A stretch of 64,000 nt of DNA from Achromobacter xylosoxidans (GCF_014490035.1 NZ_CP061008.1:3162001-3226000); one strand, 5' to 3'. Shown: positions 25,620 to 36,482, counted from the first letter of the stretch. The notes: generated by a model from the sequence alone, not told the origin. Numbers and translations: made by a program.

Positions 25620-26584
25620 TGCAGCACCGCCTCCACCGGCTGCCCCGGGTGCAGCCGCGTGGCGGCTTCGGGCGCTGGCCGCGCCTGCACCATGTAGACC
25701 AGTTTGCTGCGGCTTTCGCGGCTGTAGATCACCGGCGGCGTGTATTCGGCCTGGGCCGATATGTAATCGATGCGGACAGGGATGGGATCGCCGCAGCCGT
25801 CGCAGCGCACCGTCGCCTGTTGCCCCACCTTCAGCGCGCCCAGCGCCGTTTCCGGAACGAAGAAGCGCACCTTGATATTGCCCGGCGGCAGCAGGCTCAC
25901 CACCGGACTGCCGGCAGGCACCCATTCGCCCACGCGGTAGAGCGTGTCGAACACCAGCCCGGCGGCCGGCGCCGCCAGGCGCTTCTGCGCCAATGTCCAT
26001 TCCGCCTGGGCCAGCGCGGCGCGGGCCGCGTCGACCTGGGCGGCCTGGGCGCGCCGCTGGTCGTCGCGGCCGGGCAGGCGGGCCACTTCCAGCTGGGCCT
26101 GCAATTCGCGCACCCGCGCCGCATCCGATTGCGCCTGTTCGCGGCTGTCGTCCAGCTGCGCGCGCGCGATGCCGCCGATGCGGAACTGGTCGGTATCGCG
26201 CCGCAGTTGCGCCGCCGAGCGGCGGCTGGCCGCCTCGGCCTGCGCCAGCTGGGCGCGGCTGACGTCCACTTCGGGCGGACGCTTGCCGGTGGCGATGTCT
26301 TCTTCCTGGGCCACGGCGGCGGCCAGCTGCGCGCTGGCCTGGTCGCGCGCCGCGGTTTCGCGCGTGGCCTCCAGCGCGAAGAGCGGCGCGTCGGCTTCCA
26401 CCTGTTGACCGCGCCGCACCGGCAGCTCGGCCAGCCGGCCGGCCTCGGACGACGCCACGTAGACATATTCGCCTTCGGCGTAGCCCTGGAAGAAGGCGCC
26501 GCTGTCCTTGCCGCAGCCGCCCAGGGCAAGCAAGGCCAGCGCCGAGGCGGGCAGGGGGCGGCGCAAGACGGGAGGGATGCGCAT
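25616..26584 (-). CDS. HlyD-family membrane fusion lipoprotein (YbhG-like)
   Basis: A 322-residue periplasmic adaptor with an N-terminal lipoprotein signal (LALGGCGKD, lipid-modified Cys near residue 21), a long coiled-coil hairpin rich in Ala, Gln and Arg (about 60-200), a lipoyl-like half LAAPAAGLVFDTLYRVGEW and beta-barrel segments. It would bridge the ABC permease to the outer membrane factor. ATG 26584 lies 2 bp downstream of the tetR stop. Being a lipoprotein instead of having a transmembrane helix distinguishes it from the AaeA-like protein in this window. Confidence 0.87.
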   Translation of the reverse strand: MRIPPVLRRPLPASALALLALGGCGKDSGAFFQGYAEGEYVYVASSEAGRLAELPVRRGQQVEADAPLFALEATRETAARDQASAQLAAAVAQEEDIATGKRPPEVDVSRAQLAQAEAASRRSAAQLRRDTDQFRIGGIARAQLDDSREQAQSDAARVRELQAQLEVARLPGRDDQRRAQAAQVDAARAALAQAEWTLAQKRLAAPAAGLVFDTLYRVGEWVPAGSPVVSLLPPGNIKVRFFVPETALGALKVGQQATVRCDGCGDPIPVRIDYISAQAEYTPPVIYSRESRSKLVYMVQARPAPEAATRLHPGQPVEAVLQ

Positions 26585-26586
26585 GG

Positions 26587-27303
26587 TCAGCGTCCTGGAA
26601 TGGCGGGAGTCGGGGCGGACGGCGAGAACAGGCCGCCGGTGAGCATGGCGATGGCGTGGGCCGCGATCGCGCGGGTGTCTATGGCTTGCGGCTGCGCGGC
26701 GTCCTGCAGGACGCGCTGCCACAGGCCGGAGGTGGCCAGCGGCAGCAGGGTCAGTCCCAGGACGGAAAGAAAGACCAGCCGCGGCTCCACGCCGGGGGTA
26801 ATGGCGCCCGCAAGCTGGCATTCGGTGATGAGGCCGATGAAGGCCTGCAGACGTTCGGCGGGCAGATGGCGCAGCACGCGTTCGCGCAGCTGACCGCCTT
26901 CATTCACGACCTCGTGCAGCCACAGGGCCGGCAGCCAGGGCCGTTCGACCGCGCTCTGCACCAGCCGGCCCACGACCTCTGCGATGAAGGCGCGCGCGGC
27001 TGCGACGGGGTCGGACGCGGGAGTCTGAGCCTGCGGCAGCGGCGACCAGACGTAGCCGATGACCGGCACGATCCGCTCTTGCACCACCGCGTCGATCAGC
27101 TGGTCGCGGCTCTTGAAGTAGTAATGCACCATCGCCGTGGTGACGCCGGCGCGTTGCGCGATGTGCGTGAGCGTGGTGGCGGCGACGCCCTGGGCCGCGA
27201 ACAGGCCGGTGGCGGTGTCCAGCAGGTTGGCGCGGGCGGCGGCATTGTCGGGACGCGGCGGACGGCCGGGCCGGCGGGAGGGGGCAGAGGGAGCGGAACG
27301 CAT
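26587..27303 (-). CDS. TetR-family regulator of the ABC efflux operon (CecR-like)
   Basis: A 238-residue regulator. The helix-turn-helix reads FAAQGVAATTLTHIAQRAGVTTAMVHYYFKSRDQLIDAVV (residues about 34-73). The ligand domain is long and resembles those of CecR/YbiH regulators that govern ybhGFSR in enterobacteria. It is first in the operon and its promoter contains an AT-rich palindrome, so autorepression with release by an exported compound is the likely mechanism. ATG 27303 is the only convincing start. Confidence 0.85.
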   Translation of the reverse strand: MRSAPSAPSRRPGRPPRPDNAAARANLLDTATGLFAAQGVAATTLTHIAQRAGVTTAMVHYYFKSRDQLIDAVVQERIVPVIGYVWSPLPQAQTPASDPVAAARAFIAEVVGRLVQSAVERPWLPALWLHEVVNEGGQLRERVLRHLPAERLQAFIGLITECQLAGAITPGVEPRLVFLSVLGLTLLPLATSGLWQRVLQDAAQPQAIDTRAIAAHAIAMLTGGLFSPSAPTPAIPGR

Positions 27304-27313
27304 GCGGCGTATG

Positions 27314-27333
27314 TTAATTAAATTATTAATTAA
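27314..27333. promoter_or_regulatory. Perfect AT-only palindrome, probable TetR operator
   Basis: TTAATTAA-ATTA-TTAATTAA begins 10 bp upstream of the tetR ATG and is followed by another overlapping TTAATTAA (27330-27337). A 24-bp run of pure A/T is striking in this GC-rich DNA. Size and position suit TetR-type autorepression; it may also overlap the promoter. Confidence 0.65.
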
Positions 27334-27468
27334 TTAAAAGAGGGGCGCTCTTCAGGGTTACGCGCCGGATGCGCGGGCTTCGATGGTGTAATGGATCGGT
27401 ACCCCATCCCGCCACCCGGGTCGTGTGCGCCAGGCCCGGGCGGCTTACTTGCAGGAGGCTGGACCGTC

Positions 27469-28518
27469 ATGCCGCAATCGTCTTCCATCAACCGCCGCAT
27501 CGTGCTCGCCGCACGCCCGCAGGGCGAGCCGGCGGACAGCGATTTCCGCCTGGAAACCGGCGAGGTGCCGCAACCCGGCCCCGGCCAGGTGCTGCTGCGC
27601 ACCGTGTACCTGTCGCTCGATCCCTATATGCGCGGCCGCATGAGCGACGCGCCGTCCTATGCCGAACCGGTGCAGGTCGGCGCCGTCATGGTCGGCGGCA
27701 CGGTCACGCGGGTCGAAGCCTCGAATCATCCCGACTACCGTGCGGGGGAGTGGGTGCTGGCGCAATCCGGCTGGCAGGATTACGCCTTGTCGGATGGCGC
27801 CGGCCTGCTGCGGCTGGGGCCCAATCCCGAACATCCGTCCTACTCGCTGGGCGTGCTGGGCATGCCTGGGTTCACCGGCTACATGGGCTTGCTGGACATC
27901 GGCCAGCCCAAGGCGGGCGAAACCGTGGTGGTGGCCGCGGCCAGCGGCGCGGTCGGGGCGGTGGTCGGCCAGATCGCCAAGATCCATGGCTGCAAGGTGA
28001 TCGGCATCGCGGGCGGCGCGGACAAGTGCCGCTACGTGGTCCAGGAACTGGGCTTTGACGACTGCCTGGACCACAAGGCGCCCGATCTGCCGGGCCGCCT
28101 GGCGCGCGCCGTGCCGCAGGGCATCGACGTGTATTTCGAGAACGTCGGCGGCGCGGTCTTCGACGCGGTGCTGCCGCTCTTGAACCCGCGCGCGCGGATA
28201 CCGGTCTGCGGCCTGATTTCGGCCTACAACGCCACCAGCCAGCCGCAAGGGCCGGACCGCCTGGGCCTGCTGATGCGCACCATCCTCACCAAGCGCCTCA
28301 AGATGCAGGGCTTCATCATCTTCAACGAATACGCGCACCGCTACGGCGAATTCCGCGAGGCGATGGAAGACTTGATCAAGCAAGGCCGCATCAAGTACCG
28401 CGAGGATGTGGTCGATGGGCTGGAGAACGCGCCGCGCGGCCTGATCGGGCTGCTCAGGGGTGAAAACGCCGGCAAGCGCATCGTGCGCGTCGGCCCGGAC
28501 GAAAGGAGCGCCACATGA
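27469..28518 (+). CDS. curA: NADPH-dependent medium-chain reductase (CurA/YncB-like)
   Basis: A 349-residue zinc-free medium-chain dehydrogenase/reductase. LSLDPYMRGRM is the hallmark of the leukotriene-B4 12-hydroxydehydrogenase/CurA group; GMPGFTGYMGLLDIGQPKAGETVVVAAASGAVG is its cofactor-binding core. These enzymes reduce the double bond of enones such as curcumin or 2-alkenals. ATG 27469 has a strong GCAGGAGGC ribosome-binding site. It overlaps the following DJ-1/PfpI gene by 4 bp, so both are translated together, which fits handling of reactive carbonyl compounds. Confidence 0.87.
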   Translation: MPQSSSINRRIVLAARPQGEPADSDFRLETGEVPQPGPGQVLLRTVYLSLDPYMRGRMSDAPSYAEPVQVGAVMVGGTVTRVEASNHPDYRAGEWVLAQSGWQDYALSDGAGLLRLGPNPEHPSYSLGVLGMPGFTGYMGLLDIGQPKAGETVVVAAASGAVGAVVGQIAKIHGCKVIGIAGGADKCRYVVQELGFDDCLDHKAPDLPGRLARAVPQGIDVYFENVGGAVFDAVLPLLNPRARIPVCGLISAYNATSQPQGPDRLGLLMRTILTKRLKMQGFIIFNEYAHRYGEFREAMEDLIKQGRIKYREDVVDGLENAPRGLIGLLRGENAGKRIVRVGPDERSAT

Positions 28519-29195
28519 ACATCCTGATCGTGCTGACTTCCCACGACACGCTGGGCAACACCGGCCGCAAGACCGGCTTCTGGCTCGAGGAGTTCGCTGC
28601 GCCGTACTACGCCTTCGTCGACGCCGGCGCCAAGGTCACGCTGGCTTCGCCCGCGGGCGGCCAGCCGCCGCTGGACCCCAAGAGCGACGACCCCGACGCC
28701 CAGACCGACGACACGCGGCGCTTTCGCCAGGATGCGGACGCGCAGCGGCAACTGGCCGCCACCTTGCGGCTGGCGCAGGTGCAGGCGGCCGACTACGACG
28801 CCGTGTTCTACCCTGGCGGCCACGGCCCCTTGTGGGACCTGGCGGAAGATTCCAATTCGGTTGCGCTGATCGAAACCATGCTGGCGGCGGGCAAGCCCGT
28901 CGCGGCCGTCTGCCATGCGCCCGGCGTGTTGCGCCACGCCAAGACGGCCGACGGCAAGCCGCTGGTGCAGGGCAGGCAGGTCACCGGCTTTTCCAATGCC
29001 GAAGAGGCGGCTGTCCAGTTGAGCGACGTGGTGCCCTTCCTGGTCGAGGATGAACTGAAGCAGTTGGGCGGGCAGTACACCAGCGGCCCGGACTGGCAGC
29101 CGCACGTGGTCGGCGACGGCCTGCTGGTCACGGGCCAGAATCCAGCGTCTTCCGTGGGCGTGGCGCAGGCGCTGCTGGACCGGTTGAAGGATTGA
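28515..29195 (+). CDS. DJ-1/PfpI-superfamily protein (class I glutamine amidotransferase-like)
   Basis: A 226-residue protein with nucleophile Cys133 in AAVCHAPGVL (nucleophile elbow) and the N-terminal Glu pair at 25-26 in FWLEEFAAP, matching the Hsp31-like/ThiJ branch. Homologues act as glyoxalase III, deglycases or holding chaperones. Translation is coupled to the CurA-like gene through an ATGA overlap. A role in methylglyoxal or enal detoxification is suggested by family and by neighbour, but not shown. Confidence 0.85.
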   Translation: MNILIVLTSHDTLGNTGRKTGFWLEEFAAPYYAFVDAGAKVTLASPAGGQPPLDPKSDDPDAQTDDTRRFRQDADAQRQLAATLRLAQVQAADYDAVFYPGGHGPLWDLAEDSNSVALIETMLAAGKPVAAVCHAPGVLRHAKTADGKPLVQGRQVTGFSNAEEAAVQLSDVVPFLVEDELKQLGGQYTSGPDWQPHVVGDGLLVTGQNPASSVGVAQALLDRLKD

Positions 29196-29361
29196 GTCCT
29201 GGCGTGCCGGACCTGGATTCCGCGGCATGCGCGGGACGGGACCGGCACTGCTTTGCCCCGGGGCGCGGCATCTGATCGGCAAGGATTGCTGCGCAATGTG
29301 TCAGAATCGCGACCTTTTGCTACAGCGCAATGCGGCACGACCCACTTGCGCGCGATGACCG

Positions 29362-29961
29362 ATGCCTCCAGACGTACCCGAATATCCAGCAGGCTCCTGC
29401 GTGGCGGCCTTGTTTGCCGCCATGCGGGCGCGCGACCCGGCCACCGGCCGCCATTCCGAAAGAGTTGTTGCGCTGAGCGTGGCGCTGGCCCGAGCCTGCG
29501 GCCTGCCGGAATCCGAACAGGAGGTGGTCGCGGTCGCTGCCCGCCTGCATGACATCGGCAAGATCGGCACGCCGGACCGAGTGCTGTATTCGCCCAAGCG
29601 GCTGGACCCGGACGATTGGGCAATCATGAAGGCGCACGCCGCGGTGGGCGCCGACATCATCATGCACAGCGACATCCCGCAACGCGAGCTGATCGCGCGG
29701 GCGGTGCGCCATCACCACGAGCATTTTGACGGATCAGGCTATCCCGCAGGCCTGCGCGGCGAGAACATCCCGCTGCATTCGCGCATCATTTCCCTGGCCG
29801 ATTCCTACGATGCCCTGGGCGATGCGCGTCCCTATCACCCCGCGCGCACGCACGCGGAGATCATGCGCATCCTGCACCAGGAAGCCGGCGCCAAATGCGA
29901 TCCGGCGCTGTTGCGCACATTCGAATCGATGATCGCGAAGAGCCCGCTAAGGGTTCCGTAG
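29362..29961 (+). CDS. Stand-alone HD-GYP domain protein (putative c-di-GMP phosphodiesterase)
   Basis: A 199-residue protein consisting almost solely of an HD-GYP domain. Metal ligands and signatures present are His31, H63-D64 in RLHDIGKIGTPD, the HHH/H cluster 117-121, and GSGYP (GYP at 126-128). It has no receiver or membrane segment, unlike most HD-GYP proteins. It should hydrolyse cyclic di-GMP in the cytosol. The start at 29362 is an ATG without an obvious Shine-Dalgarno. It is convergent with glpD, 49 bp away. Confidence 0.83.
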   Translation: MPPDVPEYPAGSCVAALFAAMRARDPATGRHSERVVALSVALARACGLPESEQEVVAVAARLHDIGKIGTPDRVLYSPKRLDPDDWAIMKAHAAVGADIIMHSDIPQRELIARAVRHHHEHFDGSGYPAGLRGENIPLHSRIISLADSYDALGDARPYHPARTHAEIMRILHQEAGAKCDPALLRTFESMIAKSPLRVP

Positions 29962-30010
29962 CACAGACCTCGCCAGCACCGCCGGCGGGTTGTGCAAGTC
30001 GGGCGGCGGG

Positions 30011-31609
30011 TCACTTCAAGCGGTAATTCGCCGCCACCAACGCCAATTCCTGCAGCGTGCGCTGCTGCCACGCGGCATCATGCCCCAGCTCTTCGGCCAG
30101 GATGCGCGCCACTTCGGGCGCCGCCAGCATCGCGGCCTCGCTGTCCAGGAACAAGGCGCGGTTGCGTCGCGCCAGCACATCCTCGGCGCTGCGCGCCAGT
30201 TCGTACCGCGCAGCGAAACGCACGTGCGCTTCCGACAAGCCGCTGCTCTTGACCAGCATGCGGTCGGCGCCGGGCAGCGCCTTCAAAGCTGGCAGATCGC
30301 TGCCGTAGTAGCTGTCCGGCGTGCCGGCATGTTCCTGCGACGGAGCCAGGCCCGCCGCGCCATGCAGCGGCAGCGATTCAGTGCGGCAGGTGGCCTGCGT
30401 CAGCAGCTGGTGCTGGATGGCCGTGTCGACCACGTCCTGCGCCATGCGGCGGTAGGTGGTCCACTTGCCGCCGGTGACGGTTACCAGCCCGGCCTTGGAT
30501 ACCAGGATGGTGTGCTCGCGCGACAAGGACTTGGTGGAGGCTTCGCCGGTGGCCTTGACCAGCGGACGCAGTCCGGCCCAGACGCTGGTGACGTCGTCGC
30601 GCGTAGGCTTGCGGCTGAGATAGCGCGCCGCGGTGCTCAGGATGAAATCCACGTCCTGCGCGCCCGCTTGCGGATCCAGCGGCAGATCGTCGCGCGGCGT
30701 ATCGGTGGTGCCGACGATGGTGTGGCCGTTCCATGGCACCACGAACAGCACGCGGCCGTCGTCGGTCTTGGGAATCAGGATGGCGCGCTTGCCCGGCAGG
30801 AAATCCTGCGGCAAGGTCAGGTGCACGCCCTGGCTGGGCGCGACCATGGTCTGCGCGTTCTTGTCTTCCATGCGCCGCACCGCGTCCACCCATACGCCGG
30901 TGGCGTTGACCACGCAGCGCGCGCGCAGCGTGAAGCTGGCGCCGCCGATCGCATCCTGCACGGTAACGCCGTCGACCTTGCCGCCCGTCATGGTCAGGCC
31001 GGTGGCGCGCATGTAGTTCACCGCGGTGCCGCCCAGGTCGAACAGCGTGCGCATCAGGCTCACCGCCAGGCGCGCATCGTCGAACTGGCCGTCGTAATAC
31101 AGCACGCCGCCTTTGAGATTCTTGCCCTGCACGTTCTCGGCCAGCGTCGGCGCGTTGGCCAGCGTGTCGCGGCGCGACAGCCAGCGGCTGGGCGCCAGGT
31201 TCAGCTTGCCGGCCAGCATGTCGTACATCTTCAGGCCGATGCCATAGAAGGGCTGGTCGAACAGGTTGTAGGCCGGCACCACGAATCCCAGCGGCCACAC
31301 CAGGTGCGGCGCGTTGCGGTTGAGCAGGCCGCGTTCGTGCAGCGCTTCGCGCACCAGGCTGACGTTGCCCTGCGCCAGATAGCGGACGCCGCCGTGCACC
31401 AGCTTGGTGGCCTTGCTGGACGTGCCCTTGGCGAAGTCCGCGCCTTCGATCAGCAGGGTGCGATAGCCGCGCGAGGCGGCATCGACGGCCGTGCCCAGGC
31501 CGGTGGCGCCGCCGCCAATGACGATCACGTCCCAGGAGTGCGTGTTGTCCAGCGTGTTCAGGAGGCGGTTGCGGTCGGGCGGGGCGACGGAGGCTAGCGG
31601 TTGGTTCAT
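30011..31609 (-). CDS. glpD: Aerobic glycerol-3-phosphate dehydrogenase
   Basis: A 532-residue FAD-dependent membrane-associated enzyme oxidising glycerol-3-phosphate to dihydroxyacetone phosphate and passing electrons to ubiquinone. The FAD-binding WDVIVIGGGATGLGTAVDA near the N-terminus, KLVHGGVRYL, and TGGKWTTYRRMAQD are GlpD hallmarks. ATG 31609 was chosen because it starts about 30 residues before the Rossmann strand. It is 5 bp downstream of glpR, so they are co-transcribed. Together with the divergent glycerol importer it forms a complete uptake-and-oxidation unit, lacking only a glycerol kinase gene in this window. Confidence 0.93.
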   Translation of the reverse strand: MNQPLASVAPPDRNRLLNTLDNTHSWDVIVIGGGATGLGTAVDAASRGYRTLLIEGADFAKGTSSKATKLVHGGVRYLAQGNVSLVREALHERGLLNRNAPHLVWPLGFVVPAYNLFDQPFYGIGLKMYDMLAGKLNLAPSRWLSRRDTLANAPTLAENVQGKNLKGGVLYYDGQFDDARLAVSLMRTLFDLGGTAVNYMRATGLTMTGGKVDGVTVQDAIGGASFTLRARCVVNATGVWVDAVRRMEDKNAQTMVAPSQGVHLTLPQDFLPGKRAILIPKTDDGRVLFVVPWNGHTIVGTTDTPRDDLPLDPQAGAQDVDFILSTAARYLSRKPTRDDVTSVWAGLRPLVKATGEASTKSLSREHTILVSKAGLVTVTGGKWTTYRRMAQDVVDTAIQHQLLTQATCRTESLPLHGAAGLAPSQEHAGTPDSYYGSDLPALKALPGADRMLVKSSGLSEAHVRFAARYELARSAEDVLARRNRALFLDSEAAMLAAPEVARILAEELGHDAAWQQRTLQELALVAANYRLK

Positions 31610-31614
31610 GGGAT

Positions 31615-32406
31615 TCAAGGTGTTTGCTTCAAGGTATTCGGGGCGGCCGCGACGTCGCAGCGCACGCCCGCGTCCAGCAGGACTTGCGCCAGCGGCTCTT
31701 GCGGATGCGCGTCGGTGAAGAAGCGGTCGATTTGCGAGATGTGCGCCAGTTCCACCATGGCCTGGCGCTTGAATTTGCTGCTGTCGGCGGCAAGCCAGAC
31801 TTCGCGGGACTGTTCGATGATGGTCCGCGCCACGCGCACTTCGCGGAAGTCGTAATCGCGCAGCGTGCCGTCGGCCTCGATGCCGGAGATGCCGATCAGG
31901 CCGATGTCGACCTTGAACTGGCGGATGAAGTCCATGGTGGCTTCGCCGACGATGCCGCGGTCGCGCGAACGCACCACGCCGCCGGCCACGATGACTTCGC
32001 AATCCGGGTTGTCCGAGAGGATGTCGGCGACGTGCAGGTTGTTGGTGATGACGCGCAGGCCGCGATGGCGCAGCAGGGCGCGCGCAATCGCTTCGGTGGT
32101 GGTGCCGATGTTCAGGATCAGCGAACAGCCGTCGGGCACGGCGCGCGCCACGGCCTCGGCGATGCGCTGCTTGCCGGCGGCGTGCAGGCCCTGGCGCTTG
32201 CGGTAGGCGATGTTCTCGATGGTGGACGCTTCGATGCGCACGCCGCCGTGAAAGCGCGACAGCAGGCCCGCCTCGGAAAGAATATTGACGTCGCGCCGCA
32301 CCGTCTGCAGCGTGACGTCAAAGCGTTTGGCGAGCTCCTCGATCGAGGCCGAGCCTTGGGCCCGCACCATTTCGATCAAGGCGCTCTGTCTGGGGTTCAG
32401 TGTCAT
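31615..32406 (-). CDS. glpR: DeoR-family glycerol-3-phosphate repressor
   Basis: A 263-residue DeoR-type repressor: N-terminal helix-turn-helix (SIEELAKRFDVTLQTVRRDVNIL, about 24-46) and a DeoR effector domain with LNIGTTTEAIARALL, VAGGVVRSRDRGIVG and the typical ADSSKFKR. It is expected to bind glycerol-3-phosphate and derepress glpD and the divergent glpSTPQV operon. ATG 32406 (MTLNPRQ) is the family start; the frame extends upstream through the operator region. The divergent intergenic region carries repeated TTCGCTT-like half sites. Confidence 0.9.
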   Translation of the reverse strand: MTLNPRQSALIEMVRAQGSASIEELAKRFDVTLQTVRRDVNILSEAGLLSRFHGGVRIEASTIENIAYRKRQGLHAAGKQRIAEAVARAVPDGCSLILNIGTTTEAIARALLRHRGLRVITNNLHVADILSDNPDCEVIVAGGVVRSRDRGIVGEATMDFIRQFKVDIGLIGISGIEADGTLRDYDFREVRVARTIIEQSREVWLAADSSKFKRQAMVELAHISQIDRFFTDAHPQEPLAQVLLDAGVRCDVAAAPNTLKQTP

Positions 32407-32536
32407 GTTCGTATAGTAAAACAACAAAAGCGAAAAATAATGCCGCGCCGCAAGATTGTTTTTTGTTCGCTTCTTGAGTAAAACGCACAATAAACGAAAG
32501 CTATCTGAAAGAGTATGCTCATCCTGCTGTTCGCTT
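32405..32536. promoter_or_regulatory. glpR/glpS divergent control region with repeated GlpR-like half-sites
   Basis: The AT-rich gap between glpR and glpS carries four copies of a TTCGYTT core: inverted at 32428-32434 and 32492-32498, direct at 32466-32472 and 32530-32536. Their centres are spaced about 38, 26 and 38 bp, a symmetrical arrangement. Three copies of TGTTCG, the half-site of the enterobacterial GlpR operator, also occur (32405, 32464, 32528). GlpR is the obvious ligand. Promoter hexamers with good spacing could not be identified. Confidence 0.5.
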
Positions 32537-32616
32537 GAATGCAGGCCGAGCCGCTGTACCGAATACCGAAGTCCGCCGTAAAAAACAGGGACGTATTAGT
32601 AGGTAGAGGAGACCAG

Positions 32617-33702
32617 ATGCAGCTGAACTTGGACAGGGTAGGTTTGCGGGCCGGCTCGCAGACGCACCTGTATCCCATGAGCCTGGCCCCCGTCGAGGGC
32701 GCCATGACGGTATTGCTGGGGGCCACCCTGGCGGGCAAGACCTCGCTGATGCGCATCATGGCCGGGCTGGACCGGCCCACCGAAGGCCGCGTGCTGGTCG
32801 ACGGCGCCGACGTGACCGGCGTGCCAGTGCGCCAGCGCAATGTCGCCATGGTCTACCAGCAGTTCATCAATTACCCCTCCATGTCGGTCTACGACAACAT
32901 CGCTTCGCCGCTCAAGCTGCGCGGGGCGGCGGACATCGGCGAAAAAGTCCGCGCCATGGCGGCGCGGCTGCACATCGACCATCTGCTGGAACGCTATCCC
33001 TCGGAGCTGTCCGGCGGGCAGCAGCAGCGGGTGGCGCTGGCCCGGGCGCTGGCCAAGGACGCGCCGCTCATCCTGCTGGACGAGCCCCTGGTGAACCTGG
33101 ACTACAAGCTGCGCGAGGAACTGCGCGACGAACTTTCCGAGTTGTTCGCCGAAGGACGCTCCACGGTGGTCTATGCCACTACCGAGCCGGGCGAGGCCCT
33201 GTTGCTGGGCGGCCACACCGCGGTGCTGGATGCGGGCGAACTGCTGCAATACGGTCCCACGGCCGAGGTCTTTCACCGCCCCAATTCCATCCGCGTGGCC
33301 CGCGCCTTCAGCGATCCGCCCATGAATCTGTTTGCCGCGCGCCGCACGGCGTCCGGCTTCGTGCTGCACGGAGACCTGGCGGTGGAACGGGCGCTGCCGC
33401 AAGGCGCCGACACGGAGATTACCGCCGGCCTGCGCGCCGGCGCCCTCGATGTCGAGCCGCGGCCTGGCCACATCGTGCTGCCCGGGGTGGTGAAGCTGGC
33501 CGAGATCTCCGGGTCCGACACCTTCGTGCACGCCCAGACGGAGGCGGGCGACGTGGTGGCGCAATTGCCCGGGGTCCACCGCTATACGCTGGACCACCGC
33601 GTGCAGTTCTATTTCGACCCGGCGCAGACCTACGCCTTCGGCGCGGGCGGCGCGCTGCTGGCGGCGCCGCGGCAGCCGGCGGGCGCGGGGGAGGCGGCCT
33701 GA
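32617..33702 (+). CDS. glpS: Glycerol ABC importer ATP-binding subunit GlpS
   Basis: A 361-residue sugar-type ABC ATPase. Walker A GATLAGKTS (35-43), a canonical LSGGQQQR signature (131-138) and Walker B LILLDE (151-156) are present, but the H-loop histidine is replaced (Thr189 in YATTEPGEAL). A C-terminal TOBE-like regulatory domain follows. It pairs with GlpT as a heterodimer. ATG 32617 has an AGAGGAGA ribosome-binding site; the frame upstream is rejected. Its stop overlaps the glpT start by 1 bp (TGATG). Confidence 0.87.
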   Translation: MQLNLDRVGLRAGSQTHLYPMSLAPVEGAMTVLLGATLAGKTSLMRIMAGLDRPTEGRVLVDGADVTGVPVRQRNVAMVYQQFINYPSMSVYDNIASPLKLRGAADIGEKVRAMAARLHIDHLLERYPSELSGGQQQRVALARALAKDAPLILLDEPLVNLDYKLREELRDELSELFAEGRSTVVYATTEPGEALLLGGHTAVLDAGELLQYGPTAEVFHRPNSIRVARAFSDPPMNLFAARRTASGFVLHGDLAVERALPQGADTEITAGLRAGALDVEPRPGHIVLPGVVKLAEISGSDTFVHAQTEAGDVVAQLPGVHRYTLDHRVQFYFDPAQTYAFGAGGALLAAPRQPAGAGEAA

Positions 33703-34786
33703 TGGCGCAGATCGAGCTGGACCTGTCCCATTCCTACGTTGCAGACCCCAAGACCGACGAGGACTATGCGCTGCTGCCGCTTTCCTTCACCTTCAAGGAC
33801 GGCGGGGCCTACGCCTTGCTGGGGCCGTCCGGTTGCGGCAAGACCACGCTGCTCAATTGCGTGTCGGGCCTGCTGCGGCCGTCGCACGGGCGCATCCTGT
33901 TCGACGGCCAGGACGTCACGGACAAGACCCCGCAGGCGCGCAACATCGCTCAGGTATTCCAGTTTCCGGTGGTGTACGACACCATGACCGTGGCCGAGAA
34001 CCTGGCGTTTCCGCTGCGTAACCGCGGCATGGCGCCCAAGCTCATCGGCGAACGCGTCGGGCGCATCGCCGAGATGCTGGAGATGTCGCATGTGCTGGAC
34101 CGGCGCGCCAGCGGCCTGACCGCCGACGCCAAGCAGAAGATTTCGCTGGGGCGCGGGCTGGTGCGCAGCGACGTGTCGGCCATCCTGTTCGACGAGCCGC
34201 TGACCGTGATCGACCCGCAGCTCAAATGGGAGTTGCGGCGCAAGCTCAAGGAAATCCACCACGAGTTCAAGCTGACGCTGATCTACGTGACGCACGACCA
34301 GACCGAGGCGCTGACCTTTGCCGACGAGGTCATGGTGATGGCGCGCGGCAGGGCGGTGCAGGTCGGGACCGCGGATGACTTGTTCCAGCGGCCGGCGCAT
34401 ACCTTCGTGGGCCATTTCATCGGCTCGCCGGGCATGAACTTCCTGCCGGCGCAATGGCGCGACGGCGGGTTGGAACTGGGCAAGAGCCGCGTCGCCGGGC
34501 TGCCGGCGGAGATGGCGGCAAAGCTGGACGGCGCGGGTCCCGTGAAGCTGGGCGTGCGGCCGGAATACTTGCGCATCACCGAGCCGGGCGCGCCCGGCGC
34601 CGTGGCCATGCGCGTGGAGCGGATGCAGGACGTGGGCACCTACACGCTGCTGGTGGCGGACTTCGAGGGCGCGCCGGTGCGCGCCCGGCTGGCCAGCAAC
34701 ATCGTCCCGGCCGCGACTGGCGGCACGGTCTGGCTGTCGGTGCTGAATCCGCACACCTGCTTTTACCGCGACGAGGAGCTGATCCG

Positions 34787-34790
<4 letters not shown>
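33702..34790 (+). CDS. glpT: Glycerol ABC importer ATP-binding subunit GlpT
   Basis: A 362-residue ABC ATPase with perfect Walker A GPSGCGKTT (41-49), Walker B ILFDEP (161-166) and H-loop His198 (YVTHDQTEAL). Its signature is degenerate: LTADAKQKIS (139-148) replaces LSGGQ. It complements GlpS, which has a good signature but no H-loop histidine, so the heterodimer should have one consensus and one degenerate site. This GlpT is an ABC ATPase and is unrelated to the E. coli glycerol-3-phosphate antiporter of the same name. Overlaps with both neighbours imply coupled translation. Confidence 0.87.

Positions 34791-36482
<1,692 letters not shown>

Noticed and set aside
29204..29248. GTGCCGG/CCGGCAC inverted repeat after the DJ-1/PfpI gene
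   Set aside because: Seven-bp arms around a 31-nt loop with no U-run; too weak to call a terminator.
32461..32520. sigma-70 promoter for glpS
   Set aside because: TTGAGT at 32474 has no acceptable -10 at 16-18 bp, so no promoter was called.
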